Position numbers and translations under genes: made by a program
Shown: piece by piece, positions 1 to 6,360 of the stretch
Layout: each line of letters begins with the position of its first letter
Position numbering within the stretch: the stretch's first letter is position 1
Assembly (NCBI GenBank): GCA_945907085.1
Contig: CAMDSS010000022.1
Coordinates: 1-14,647, forward strand
Origin: Cyanobium sp. NIES-981
Lineage (GTDB): Bacteria; Cyanobacteriota; Cyanobacteriia; PCC-6307; Cyanobiaceae
Reading direction: 5' to 3'
DNA: 14,647 nt
Notes under the pieces: model-generated
The model's input: the letters and a program-made list of their open reading frames with translations, nothing else
Told to the model about the DNA's origin: nothing
Database searches by the model: none

Positions 1-741
1 GAATACATCAATGCCCGGGAGCGCTTCATCAACAAGCTCGATGGGGTGACCGATCCAGAGGAGAAGCGCAAGCTGATTGGCACCGAATTCATCCGGGTGT
101 TTGAAGAGGAGAGCAAGCGGCTTGGGCCCTTCGATTACCTGGCCCAGGGCACCCTGTACCCCGATGTGATCGAGAGCGCCGGCACGGGCATCGATCCCAA
201 AACCGGTGAGCGGGTTGCGGTGAAGATCAAGAGCCACCACAACGTGGGTGGCCTGCCGAAAGATCTCCAGTTCAAGTTGGTGGAGCCCCTGCGCCGGCTG
301 TTTAAAGACGAGGTTCGCAAGGTGGGTCGCAGTCTCGGTTTGCCCCAGGAAATCGTGGGGCGCCATCCCTTCCCGGGTCCTGGCCTGGCGATTCGGATTT
401 TGGGCGAGGTCACCAGCGAGAAGCTCAACATCCTTCGCGATGCCGACTTGATCGTGCGCGAGGAGGTCAAAGAGGCTGGTCTCTACAACGAGATCTGGCA
501 GGCCTTTGCCGTCTTGTTGCCGGTCCGCAGTGTGGGCGTCATGGGCGATAAGCGCACCTATGCCTTCCCGATCGTGCTGCGCTGCGTGTCGTCCGAAGAC
601 GGCATGACCGCCGATTGGTCGCGGCTGCCCTACGACCTCTTGGAGAAGATCTCCAATCGCATCGTCAACGAGGTGAAGGGGGTGAACCGGGTGGTACTCG
701 ACATCACCAGCAAGCCCCCGGGCACGATCGAATGGGAGTAA
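1..741 (+). CDS. guaA: GMP synthase (glutamine-hydrolysing), C-terminal part, truncated at the window edge
   Basis: This is the last 246 residues of GuaA, which aminates XMP to GMP using glutamine and ATP in purine synthesis in the cytoplasm. The frame is open from base 1, so the amidotransferase domain and the ATP-binding P-loop lie outside the window. What remains is the end of the ATP-pyrophosphatase domain, including GTLYPDVIES and KSHHNVGGLP (about residues 50-75), followed by the dimerisation domain. Diagnostic family motifs are HPFPGPGLAIRILGEVT near residue 120, a DKRTYAFPIVLR stretch, and the terminal ITSKPPGTIEWE that ends most GuaA proteins. A GTG at base 46 is an internal valine, not the start. 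The stop is TAA at 739-741. The next gene follows 61 bases later on the same strand. Identification is secure. Confidence 0.97.
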   Translation, partial: EYINARERFINKLDGVTDPEEKRKLIGTEFIRVFEEESKRLGPFDYLAQGTLYPDVIESAGTGIDPKTGERVAVKIKSHHNVGGLPKDLQFKLVEPLRRLFKDEVRKVGRSLGLPQEIVGRHPFPGPGLAIRILGEVTSEKLNILRDADLIVREEVKEAGLYNEIWQAFAVLLPVRSVGVMGDKRTYAFPIVLRCVSSEDGMTADWSRLPYDLLEKISNRIVNEVKGVNRVVLDITSKPPGTIEWE

Positions 742-746
742 AGCCC

Positions 747-792
747 CTGGGAGTAGCCCCGACGCTGCAGCTTCGATACCATCGGCTCCCAG
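747..792 (+). other. Inverted repeat in the gap after guaA
   Basis: Seven-base arms CTGGGAG (747-753) and CTCCCAG (786-792) flank a 32-base loop in the gap between guaA and the next gene. There is no T-tract after the right arm, so this is not a typical intrinsic terminator. It could be a weak RNA hairpin or chance in GC-rich DNA. Confidence 0.2.
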
Positions 793-802
793 CCCAGCCA
801 TC

Positions 803-1444
803 GTGACTGCTGCCCCCGGGCCAACCAGCGACCCTGCCAGCGATTCCGAGCTTCAACGCCGGCTCCAAGAGGACAGCATCCACCTGGGTGGCAAAACGAT
901 TTATTTGAACCCCTTTCTCTATTGGCGTCGCTTCGATGCCAATACCGACCGTTGGCTGCGGGAACCGGGGCAACTGCAGGAAGACCAGATCATCAGCAAC
1001 CGCAGCCGGTTTTACCCCGAGCTCAATTGGGAGTTGCTCGATCAGGCCGACTGCGCCGCCAAGGATGGGGCGGTGGAAATGTTCCTCAAAAGCCTTGAGC
1101 TGATCAGCACCTTCAACCCAGACCTCACCGCGGGCCAGTTGCTGGAGGTGGAGCGCAAGATGGCGGTCACCAAGAAGCGGGCCTTTGAACGTTGGGTGAT
1201 GCGTTCGCTGAAGCGGCGCGAGAAGGCTGAGGAGAAGGCTCGGCGCCGTTTTGATCGGGAACGCGCCCTGCGGGCCTGGATGGAGTGGTTCGCCCTGGAT
1301 GTGACCCGGCAGGCTGTTGTGCCCTTGGCCTCACTGCTGGCGGTGACGGTGGCCGCTGGCTGGTGGTGGGGCAGTCAGCAAAACTGCCGTCAGCTCATCG
1401 TCGATCCAGGCGTGCGGCCCGCGCTTCAGCGGCCCTCCCCTTAA
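803..1444 (+). CDS. Unrecognised protein with one predicted membrane segment (213 aa)
   Basis: I do not recognise a named family. The first in-frame start after guaA is GTG at 803; no ATG precedes it in this frame. The N-terminal 20 residues are rich in Pro, Ser and Ala. A probably folded segment runs from about 25 to 115 and is rich in Trp, Phe and Tyr (for example TIYLNPFLYWRRFD at 32-45). Residues about 116-160 are strongly charged (KRREKAEEKARRRFDRE) and probably form a helix or coiled coil. A single hydrophobic segment follows at about 171-189, ending in three tryptophans, with a short tail of about 24 residues. The basic helix before the segment suggests a cytoplasmic N-terminus with a C-terminal anchor, which is inference. 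It sits between guaA and the 122-aa gene and mrdA, all on the same strand, so it may be co-transcribed with mrdA. Coding is likely from its length and continuous sensible composition. Confidence 0.75.
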   Translation: MTAAPGPTSDPASDSELQRRLQEDSIHLGGKTIYLNPFLYWRRFDANTDRWLREPGQLQEDQIISNRSRFYPELNWELLDQADCAAKDGAVEMFLKSLELISTFNPDLTAGQLLEVERKMAVTKKRAFERWVMRSLKRREKAEEKARRRFDRERALRAWMEWFALDVTRQAVVPLASLLAVTVAAGWWWGSQQNCRQLIVDPGVRPALQRPSP

Positions 1445-1445
1445 G

Positions 1446-1459
1446 CCCCGGAGTCGGGG
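1446..1459 (+). other. Short GC hairpin just after the 213-aa gene
   Basis: CCCCG (1446-1450), a GAGT loop and CGGGG (1455-1459) form a perfect 5-bp stem one base after the TAA stop. It is followed by TCCC rather than a T-run. It could act as a mRNA 3'-end block or as part of the structured leader that continues to base 1513. Confidence 0.35.
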
Positions 1460-1482
1460 TCCCAGTGAAAGCGTCCCGGAGA

Positions 1483-1513
1483 GGGGAGCTACCGGTCAGA
1501 CTGGAAGCTTCCC
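1483..1513 (+). promoter_or_regulatory. 31-base near-perfect hairpin in the leader of the 122-aa gene
   Basis: The outer arms are GGGGAGCT (1483-1490) and AGCTTCCC (1506-1513), which pair as 8 bp including one G-U in RNA. An A/A mismatch (1491 and 1505) separates these from inner arms CCGGT (1492-1496) and ACTGG (1500-1504), closed by the triloop CAG. The right arm ends 18 bases before the ATG at 1532, and an AGGA ribosome-binding site (1520-1523) follows. The stem is longer than usual for chance in an 87-base gap. A role in translation control, mRNA processing or partial termination between the 213-aa gene and the 122-aa/mrdA pair is possible but not shown. Confidence 0.5.
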
Positions 1514-1531
1514 TGTGCCAGGACTGTCGCC

Positions 1532-1900
1532 ATGGCCGCCGATCCCCTTGATTCGTTTCGCCTCAAGCTCATGCAGGAGTTGTTGCCGGTGGGGCTGGCC
1601 GTAGCCGACCGGGCCCGCAAGGGGGGGGCGAAGGATGTGATGGCGGCCTTTCAGACCGGCGACGGGGATCCGCTGGAGCAGTTGCGCCAGGAGGGCGAAG
1701 GGGCAGCCAGCCAGGTGCGCCAGAGCTTGGACCGGCTGCGCCCAGGCTTGGGCAATCCCGTGATGAAAGTGGAGGTCAGGGATGTGCCGGACGGGGCTCA
1801 GGAGCCGTTGGACCCGGATGACAGCGCGGCTCTGCAGGAAGGCCTTGGCCGGATCGCGGAGCGCCTACAGCTGCTGGAGCAGCGCCTCGGAGCCAACTAG
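1532..1900 (+). CDS. Unrecognised small soluble protein (122 aa) directly upstream of mrdA
   Basis: I do not recognise a family. The ATG at 1532 is preceded by AGGA about eight bases upstream. The protein has no signal peptide or membrane segment. Residues 1-45 look like an amphipathic helix with Arg/Lys (DSFRLKLMQELL, then AVADRARKGG). Residues about 48-70 are acidic and Gln-rich and lead into a helix SQVRQSLDRLRPGL. An Asp/Pro-rich linker at about 80-97 precedes a C-terminal helix with leucine heptad spacing (about 100-120, IAERLQLLEQRLG), typical of a short coiled coil. The TAG stop is only two bases before the ATG of mrdA, so translation is probably coupled. A helper role in cell elongation or peptidoglycan synthesis is a guess from position alone. 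Confidence 0.72.
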   Translation: MAADPLDSFRLKLMQELLPVGLAVADRARKGGAKDVMAAFQTGDGDPLEQLRQEGEGAASQVRQSLDRLRPGLGNPVMKVEVRDVPDGAQEPLDPDDSAALQEGLGRIAERLQLLEQRLGAN

Positions 1901-1902
1901 GC

Positions 1903-3666
1903 ATGGTGGCTGGCTCGAGATCATCCCGCCATAGCGGCATGGGCCAGCAGCCGGTCCTGCTTTTGGTGGTGGTTCTCGTGTTGAGCGGCGCCCTGGTGGC
2001 CAGGCTCGCCTGGTTGCAGTTGGTCCAGGGCAGTGAAAACAGGGCCCGGGCCGATGACAACCGCATTCGGCTGATGCCCCGCAATCCCATTCGCGGCCGG
2101 ATCCTCGACCGCCATGGGGATGTCTTGGCGAGTAGCCGTCTCACCTACAACCTCTATCTTCAGCCCCGCCAGGTCAGCGATACCCAGTGGCCGGCGCTAC
2201 GGGATCGGCTGGCGACGGTCTTGGCCGTGCGGGTTGCCAGCTTGGATCAGGCCCGGGCCCGTGGGGCGAATCCCGAAGGGTTCCGGATCCCCCTGGTGGC
2301 GGGTTTGACCAGTGTTCAGGTGCTGCGTTTTCGCGAGCAGATCGACGCCCTCAAGGGGGCAGAGGTGGACACCGATGTGTTGCGTAGTTACCCCCATGGC
2401 CGCCTCGGTGCCCACGTGTTGGGGTACACCAGCGGCATTACGGAAGAGGAATACGACCGGCTCCAAACCAAGGGCTATCGCATCCGTGATCGGGTGGGGC
2501 GCAGCGGGGTGGAAAAGGCCTTTGAGTCGTCGTTGCGGGGCCAATGGGGCGGGCAGCAGGTGGAGGTCAATGCCGAGGGGCAGGTTCAACAGGTCTTGGG
2601 TGATAAGCCGGCCAAACCCGGCCAGGACCTCACCCTCACCTTGGATTTACCGCTGCAGCGGGCGGCGGAGCGGGCCCTCGATGGCGTTAGCAAGGGGGCG
2701 ATTGTGGCGATGGACCCCCAGACCGGTGCGATTCGGGCCATTGCCAGCCGCCCCACCTTTGATCCCAATGTGTTCTCCGATGGCCCCACCAGCAGCCAGT
2801 GGGCCAGCCTTAACTCCCCAAATGCGCCGCTGCTGAACCGGGCCTTTCAGGGATTTCCGCCGGCGAGCACCTTCAAGGTGGTCACCACGATTGCGGCCCT
2901 GGAATCGGGCCTCTACACCGCCAACTCCAAGGTGATGTCCATGCATTCCTTTTGCTACGCGGGGCTCTGCTACGGAGACCATGGGGCCATGGGGCTGATC
3001 GGCTTCCCGATGGCCCTGGCGGTGAGTAGCAACACCTTTTTCTATCAAGTGGGCTTGAAGCTCGGCCCTGCCCACCTGTTCCAGACCGCCCGGCGCATCG
3101 GTTTCGGCGCGGTGACGGGCCTGGAGTTAACGGACGAGGAAACCTCGGGGCTGCTCGGGGATCCCGCCTGGAAACAGAAAGTCCTGGGGGAAGTCTGGAC
3201 ACCGGTGGACACCATCACCTCGGCGATTGGCCAGGGGGCCCTGCAGGTGACCCCGATCCAGATGGCACGCCTCTATGCGGCCGCAGCCAATGGGGGCTGG
3301 TTGGTCACGCCCCACTTGGTGGAACGGCCAACCCCTCGCCGTTGGCTGGGGCTGCAACCAGCCACCCTGCAGGTGCTGCGCCAAGGCCTGCGCATGGTGG
3401 TGACCCAGGGCACCGGCAAGGTGCTCAATGACCCCACCCTGCCGCCTGTGGCGGGCAAAACCGGTACCGGCGAAGATCCGCCCCGGCTAGACCACGCCTG
3501 GTTTGGCGGTTACGCCCCAGCGGACAAGCCCACCCTGGTGATTGTGGCCTTCGGCGAAAATTCAGGGGGCTATGGCGGCACGGTGGCCGCACCCATGGTG
3601 AAGGCCCTGATGACCACCTGGTTCCGGGGCGTGAATGCCGTTAGCCCTGGCAAGGCAAAGCCTTAG
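1903..3666 (+). CDS. mrdA: Penicillin-binding protein 2, peptidoglycan transpeptidase of cell elongation
   Basis: This class B penicillin-binding protein cross-links peptidoglycan, anchored in the inner membrane and acting in the periplasm, normally with RodA in the elongasome. One N-terminal membrane segment spans about residues 16-41. The PBP dimer/pedestal domain follows, with RNPIRGRILDRHG near 60-73, RSYP at 161-164 and a GRSGVEKAFESSLRG block near 200. The transpeptidase domain carries all three active-site motifs: STFK with Ser322 and Lys325, SSN at 375-377, and KTG at 519-521. At 587 aa it is close to usual PBP2 length. The alternative is an FtsI-type septal enzyme, but the pedestal region and overall layout fit MrdA better. 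The ATG follows the preceding stop by two bases. The TAG stop overlaps the sqdX stop on the other strand by four bases. Confidence 0.9.
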   Translation: MVAGSRSSRHSGMGQQPVLLLVVVLVLSGALVARLAWLQLVQGSENRARADDNRIRLMPRNPIRGRILDRHGDVLASSRLTYNLYLQPRQVSDTQWPALRDRLATVLAVRVASLDQARARGANPEGFRIPLVAGLTSVQVLRFREQIDALKGAEVDTDVLRSYPHGRLGAHVLGYTSGITEEEYDRLQTKGYRIRDRVGRSGVEKAFESSLRGQWGGQQVEVNAEGQVQQVLGDKPAKPGQDLTLTLDLPLQRAAERALDGVSKGAIVAMDPQTGAIRAIASRPTFDPNVFSDGPTSSQWASLNSPNAPLLNRAFQGFPPASTFKVVTTIAALESGLYTANSKVMSMHSFCYAGLCYGDHGAMGLIGFPMALAVSSNTFFYQVGLKLGPAHLFQTARRIGFGAVTGLELTDEETSGLLGDPAWKQKVLGEVWTPVDTITSAIGQGALQVTPIQMARLYAAAANGGWLVTPHLVERPTPRRWLGLQPATLQVLRQGLRMVVTQGTGKVLNDPTLPPVAGKTGTGEDPPRLDHAWFGGYAPADKPTLVIVAFGENSGGYGGTVAAPMVKALMTTWFRGVNAVSPGKAKP

Positions 3667-4811
3667 GCCACCAGTTGCAGATCCGGCTTGCCGAGCAGGG
3701 TGCGGTAGTAGCCCCGCAGCTGTTCGGTGGCGCCGGCCCAGCCCCAGCGTTCCGCTTCTTGACGGGCGTTGTGCCGCAGGGCTTGGCGCTCGCTGGTGTC
3801 GCCCAGGAGCCGTTGGACGGCGGCGGTCAGGCTGGCCGCGCCCCCATCCGGGCCCTCGGGCTCGTAGAGGCAGCCATTGACTCCGTCGCTGACGATGTCG
3901 GGGATGCCGCCGCGGTTGGCGCCCACCACAGGACAGCCGGCCGCCATGGCCTCCAGCAAGACCAGGCCGAGGGTTTCGGTGCTCGACGGGAAGACAAAGG
4001 CATCGCCACTGGCATAGGCCGCGGCCAGCTCTTCGCCGGCCAAATAGCCCACAAACTGGGCCGGGGTGCCAGCAAAAATTTTCTCCAGCTGTTGGCGGTA
4101 GGGCCCATCCCCCACCAGGGCCAGCCGGGCATCGGGCAGGGCCTCGAGCACGGGTTTGATGCGCTCGATTTGCTTTTCAGCCGAGAGCCGGCCGATGTAG
4201 AGGAGCAGCTTGCCGGTGTCGCTGCGGCCGCCGAGCAGCTTCGTGCGCATGGCCTCTGAGCGGAGCTCAGGCCGGAATAGCTCCGTATCCACCCCGCGCT
4301 GCCACAGGTCGGTGTGCTGGATCCCCTTGTCGCTGAGTTCCCCCACCATGGCGGTGGAGGTGCAGAGATTCAGGCTGGCCTGGTTGTGGGCCGCCTTGAG
4401 GAGCTCCCAGAGCAGGGGTTCGAGCATGCCCATGCCGTAGTGCTCCAGGTACTTGGGCAGATGGGTGTGATAGCTCGCGACCAGGGGATAGCCCTTGGTT
4501 TTGGCCAGCCAAATACCGCCCAAGCCCAGCACCGCTGGGTTCACCACATGGACCAAATCCGGGTTGAAGCGCTCGAGGGCTTCAGCCACTGCGGGCCTGG
4601 GTAGGGCCAGCTTGAGTTCGGGATAGAGGGGGAGGGGCATGGCCGGTACGCCCACCACCTGGGCCCCCATGTAGGTGGAGGGGCAGCCTTCAGGACAAAA
4701 GATCAGCACCTCATCGCCAGCGGCAACCAGGTGTTGGATGGTCTTGGTGAGCCGGGTGACAATCCCGTCAACCTTGGGGAGGAAGGTTTCGGTGAAAAAG
4801 GCGATCTTCAA
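3663..4811 (-). CDS. sqdX: Sulfoquinovosyltransferase (sulfolipid synthase), GT4 family
   Basis: SqdX transfers sulfoquinovose from UDP-sulfoquinovose to diacylglycerol, the last step to the thylakoid sulfolipid SQDG. The N-terminus matches the family, with FFTETFLPKVDGIVTRL at residues 5-21 and SYHTHLPKYLEHY at about 113-125. The C-terminal GT-B half has the GRLSAEK donor site (207-213) and the EX7E pair Glu279/Glu287 in SSTETLGLVLLE. At 382 aa it is normal length. The start is TTG at 4811: the only in-frame codons between it and the amber stop of sqdB are five non-start codons, and the conserved N-terminus begins exactly here. There is no clear Shine-Dalgarno; the bases before TTG are CCCCCTCCC. 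The gene lies 15 bases downstream of sqdB, forming the classical sulfolipid pair. Its TAA stop overlaps the mrdA stop tail to tail. Confidence 0.93.
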   Translation of the reverse strand: MKIAFFTETFLPKVDGIVTRLTKTIQHLVAAGDEVLIFCPEGCPSTYMGAQVVGVPAMPLPLYPELKLALPRPAVAEALERFNPDLVHVVNPAVLGLGGIWLAKTKGYPLVASYHTHLPKYLEHYGMGMLEPLLWELLKAAHNQASLNLCTSTAMVGELSDKGIQHTDLWQRGVDTELFRPELRSEAMRTKLLGGRSDTGKLLLYIGRLSAEKQIERIKPVLEALPDARLALVGDGPYRQQLEKIFAGTPAQFVGYLAGEELAAAYASGDAFVFPSSTETLGLVLLEAMAAGCPVVGANRGGIPDIVSDGVNGCLYEPEGPDGGAASLTAAVQRLLGDTSERQALRHNARQEAERWGWAGATEQLRGYYRTLLGKPDLQLVA

Positions 4812-4826
4812 GGGAGGGGGCCTGCT

Positions 4827-6020
4827 CTAAGCCGTTTGGATGGCCTGGGCCTGGGTTTGGGTCCAGGCCGAGTTGCAGGGAATGCGGCTGCGGTCGCAGC
4901 GATCGGCCCAGCGGCGAGCCACATCCACCACTTCGGCCAGCAGGCCGTCATCGAGGGTGGTGGGGTTGAGGCCGAGCTCGATAAAGCAGCGGTTGTCCAC
5001 GATCAAATCGTTTTCAACGGCCTCGTTGCGGGGGTTTGGCAGGTTGTTGATCTGGGCACCGGTCAGGGCCGCAACCTTTTGGGCGAGCTCGCCCACCTGG
5101 TGACTTTCGGTCATCTGGTTAAAGATTTTCACGCGCTCCCCTTTGGCAGGTGGGTTGTCCAGGGCCAGTTGCACGCACTTCACCGAATCACGGATGTGGA
5201 TGAAGGCGCGGGTTTGGCCCCCGGTGCCATGCACGGTCAGGGGATAGCCGATGGCGGCTTGCATCAGGAAGCGGTTCAACACCGTGCCGTAGTCACCGTC
5301 GTAATCGAAGCGGTTGGTGAGGCGGGGGTCGCGCTCGGTGGCGGCGGTGTTGGTGCCCCAAACAATCCCCTGGTGGAGATCGGTGATGCGGATCTGGTCG
5401 TGTTTGTGGTAGTAGAGGAAGAGCAGCTGGTCCAGCGTCTTGGTCATGTGATAGACGCTGCCCGGGCTGGCCGGGTGCAGGATCTCCTCCTCAAAGCGGC
5501 TGCCATCCGGTTGGGGCACTTCCACCTTGAGGTAGCCCTCGGGGATGGTGGCTCCCCGGTGGGAGCCGTAGCCGTAGACGCCCATGGTGCCGAGGTGCAC
5601 GATATGGGTGTCGAGGCCGCTCTCCACGATGGCGGCGAGCAGGTTGTGGGTGCCGTTGACGTTGTTGTCCACGGTGTAGCGCTTGGTGGCGCTGGTTTTC
5701 ATCGAGTAGGGGGCTGCCCGCTGCTCGGCGAAATGGACGATGGCCTCGGGCCGTTCACTGCGCAGCAGGGAGAGCAGGCCGTCGTACTCCTTGGCGATGT
5801 CCAGATGAACAAAACGCATCGCCTTGCCCCCCACCTGCTCCCAAGCCTTCAGGCGATCAAAAATTGTGGCAATCGGCGTCAGCGACTCGACCCCGAGGTC
5901 GAGGTCGATCTTGCGGCGACTGAGGTTGTCGACGATCACCACGTCGTGACCATCGTCCGCCAGGTTCACTGCGCAAGGCCAGCCGCAAAAGCCATCGCCA
6001 CCGAGAACGAAAACCTTCAT
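4827..6020 (-). CDS. sqdB: UDP-sulfoquinovose synthase
   Basis: SqdB converts UDP-glucose and sulfite to UDP-sulfoquinovose, the head-group donor for SQDG. It is an NAD-dependent short-chain dehydrogenase/epimerase-type enzyme of 397 aa, the usual length. The Rossmann motif GGDGFCGW is at residues 7-14 and the NAD-ribose acidic region DNLSRRKIDLD at 31-41. The catalytic set is Thr145 (in VHLGTMGVYGYG) and Tyr190-x3-Lys194 (YHMTK). The stretch GTNTAATERDPRLTNRFDYD is characteristic of SqdB/SQD1 rather than other UDP-sugar epimerases. The ATG at 6020 begins MKVFVLGGDG, as in homologues. It follows the psb34-like gene by 63 bases and precedes sqdX by 15. Its amber stop is in the same reading frame as sqdX. 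Identification is very secure. Confidence 0.97.
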   Translation of the reverse strand: MKVFVLGGDGFCGWPCAVNLADDGHDVVIVDNLSRRKIDLDLGVESLTPIATIFDRLKAWEQVGGKAMRFVHLDIAKEYDGLLSLLRSERPEAIVHFAEQRAAPYSMKTSATKRYTVDNNVNGTHNLLAAIVESGLDTHIVHLGTMGVYGYGSHRGATIPEGYLKVEVPQPDGSRFEEEILHPASPGSVYHMTKTLDQLLFLYYHKHDQIRITDLHQGIVWGTNTAATERDPRLTNRFDYDGDYGTVLNRFLMQAAIGYPLTVHGTGGQTRAFIHIRDSVKCVQLALDNPPAKGERVKIFNQMTESHQVGELAQKVAALTGAQINNLPNPRNEAVENDLIVDNRCFIELGLNPTTLDDGLLAEVVDVARRWADRCDRSRIPCNSAWTQTQAQAIQTA

Positions 6021-6083
6021 TCCGAAAACCCCAGACCCCTGCAGTACGAGCGGATGCTCCAGAGCGCAAGCTACTACAAGTGT

Positions 6084-6251
6084 TCAGCTGATCCGAGCTG
6101 CCACCGCCACAAGGGTGAGGACCAGCACAGTGCCACCAAGCAGCAGCAGTTTGCTGGCGGGGCCTTGGGTTTCGCCCTTTTCCATCACCACCATGCGGGG
6201 TTCTGTGGCAAAGGCATTGAGCCGTCCGCCATCTTCCTGGGTGACCTGCAT
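6084..6251 (-). CDS. Psb34-like (Ssl1498 family) light-harvesting-like small membrane protein, 55 aa
   Basis: This short open frame starts at ATG 6251 and ends at TGA 6084-6086. It encodes 55 residues in a gap otherwise without a gene. The soluble N-terminal arm has the motif RLNAFATEPRM (residues 10-20), which matches the NNFAxEPxM arm of the cyanobacterial Psb34/Ssl1498 family. One hydrophobic helix follows at about residues 35-52 (LLLLGGTVLVLTLVAVAA). Psb34 is a relative of the high-light-inducible proteins that binds CP47 in photosystem II assembly intermediates. I infer the same role here. The gene is on the same strand as thiG upstream and sqdB downstream, and may share a transcript with sqdB and sqdX. 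No clear Shine-Dalgarno is visible; the ATG follows a six-A run. The alternative is another one-helix Hlip-like protein, but the chlorophyll-binding ExxNGR signature of true Hlips is absent. Confidence 0.75.
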   Translation of the reverse strand: MQVTQEDGGRLNAFATEPRMVVMEKGETQGPASKLLLLGGTVLVLTLVAVAARIS

Positions 6252-6278
6252 GGATGGATTTTTTAAGTGCCAGCCACC

Positions 6279-6307
6279 CTATGGAGCTTGGCGAGGTCCA
6301 ACCATAG
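6279..6307 (-). promoter_or_regulatory. Nested hairpin in the leader of the psb34-like gene
   Basis: Read on the minus strand, CTATGG (6307-6302) and CCATAG (6284-6279) form a 6-bp outer stem. TTGG (6301-6298) and CCAA (6291-6288) form a 4-bp inner stem with loop ACCTCG, and a GCT bulge lies on the 3' side. It lies 27 bases upstream of the psb34-like ATG. It has no adjacent T-run on the minus strand, so a leader structure is as likely as a terminator after thiG. Confidence 0.4.
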
Positions 6308-6310
6308 CCT

Positions 6311-6330
6311 CGGCATGGAACTTCATGCCG
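6311..6330 (-). promoter_or_regulatory. Perfect 7-bp hairpin between thiG and the psb34-like gene
   Basis: CGGCATG and CATGCCG (6311-6317 and 6324-6330) are perfect inverted repeats with a six-base loop. It sits three bases from the hairpin at 6279-6307, so two stem-loops are stacked in this 109-base gap. There is no T-tract. It could mark the 3' end of the thiG message or be part of the next gene's leader. Confidence 0.4.
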
Positions 6331-6360
6331 TTCCCGCCCCCCGGACCCTTGCCCGGGCTC

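Noticed and set aside
46..741. guaA starting at GTG 46
   Set aside because: The frame is open to base 1 and upstream residues (YINARERFINKLDG) belong to the GuaA family, so this is an internal valine.
1445..1531. Possible cobalamin riboswitch, from TGCCAGGA...GCC near 1517-1531 resembling part of a B12 box
   Set aside because: Only part of the B12 box matches, the other conserved blocks are missing, the gap is too short, and no cobalamin gene follows.
4731..6266. A 511-codon open frame on the plus strand over sqdB
   Set aside because: It is antisense to a complete, well-conserved sqdB and its composition (Val/Gly/His/Asp rich) is what the reverse frame of a GC-rich gene gives. No family motif is seen.
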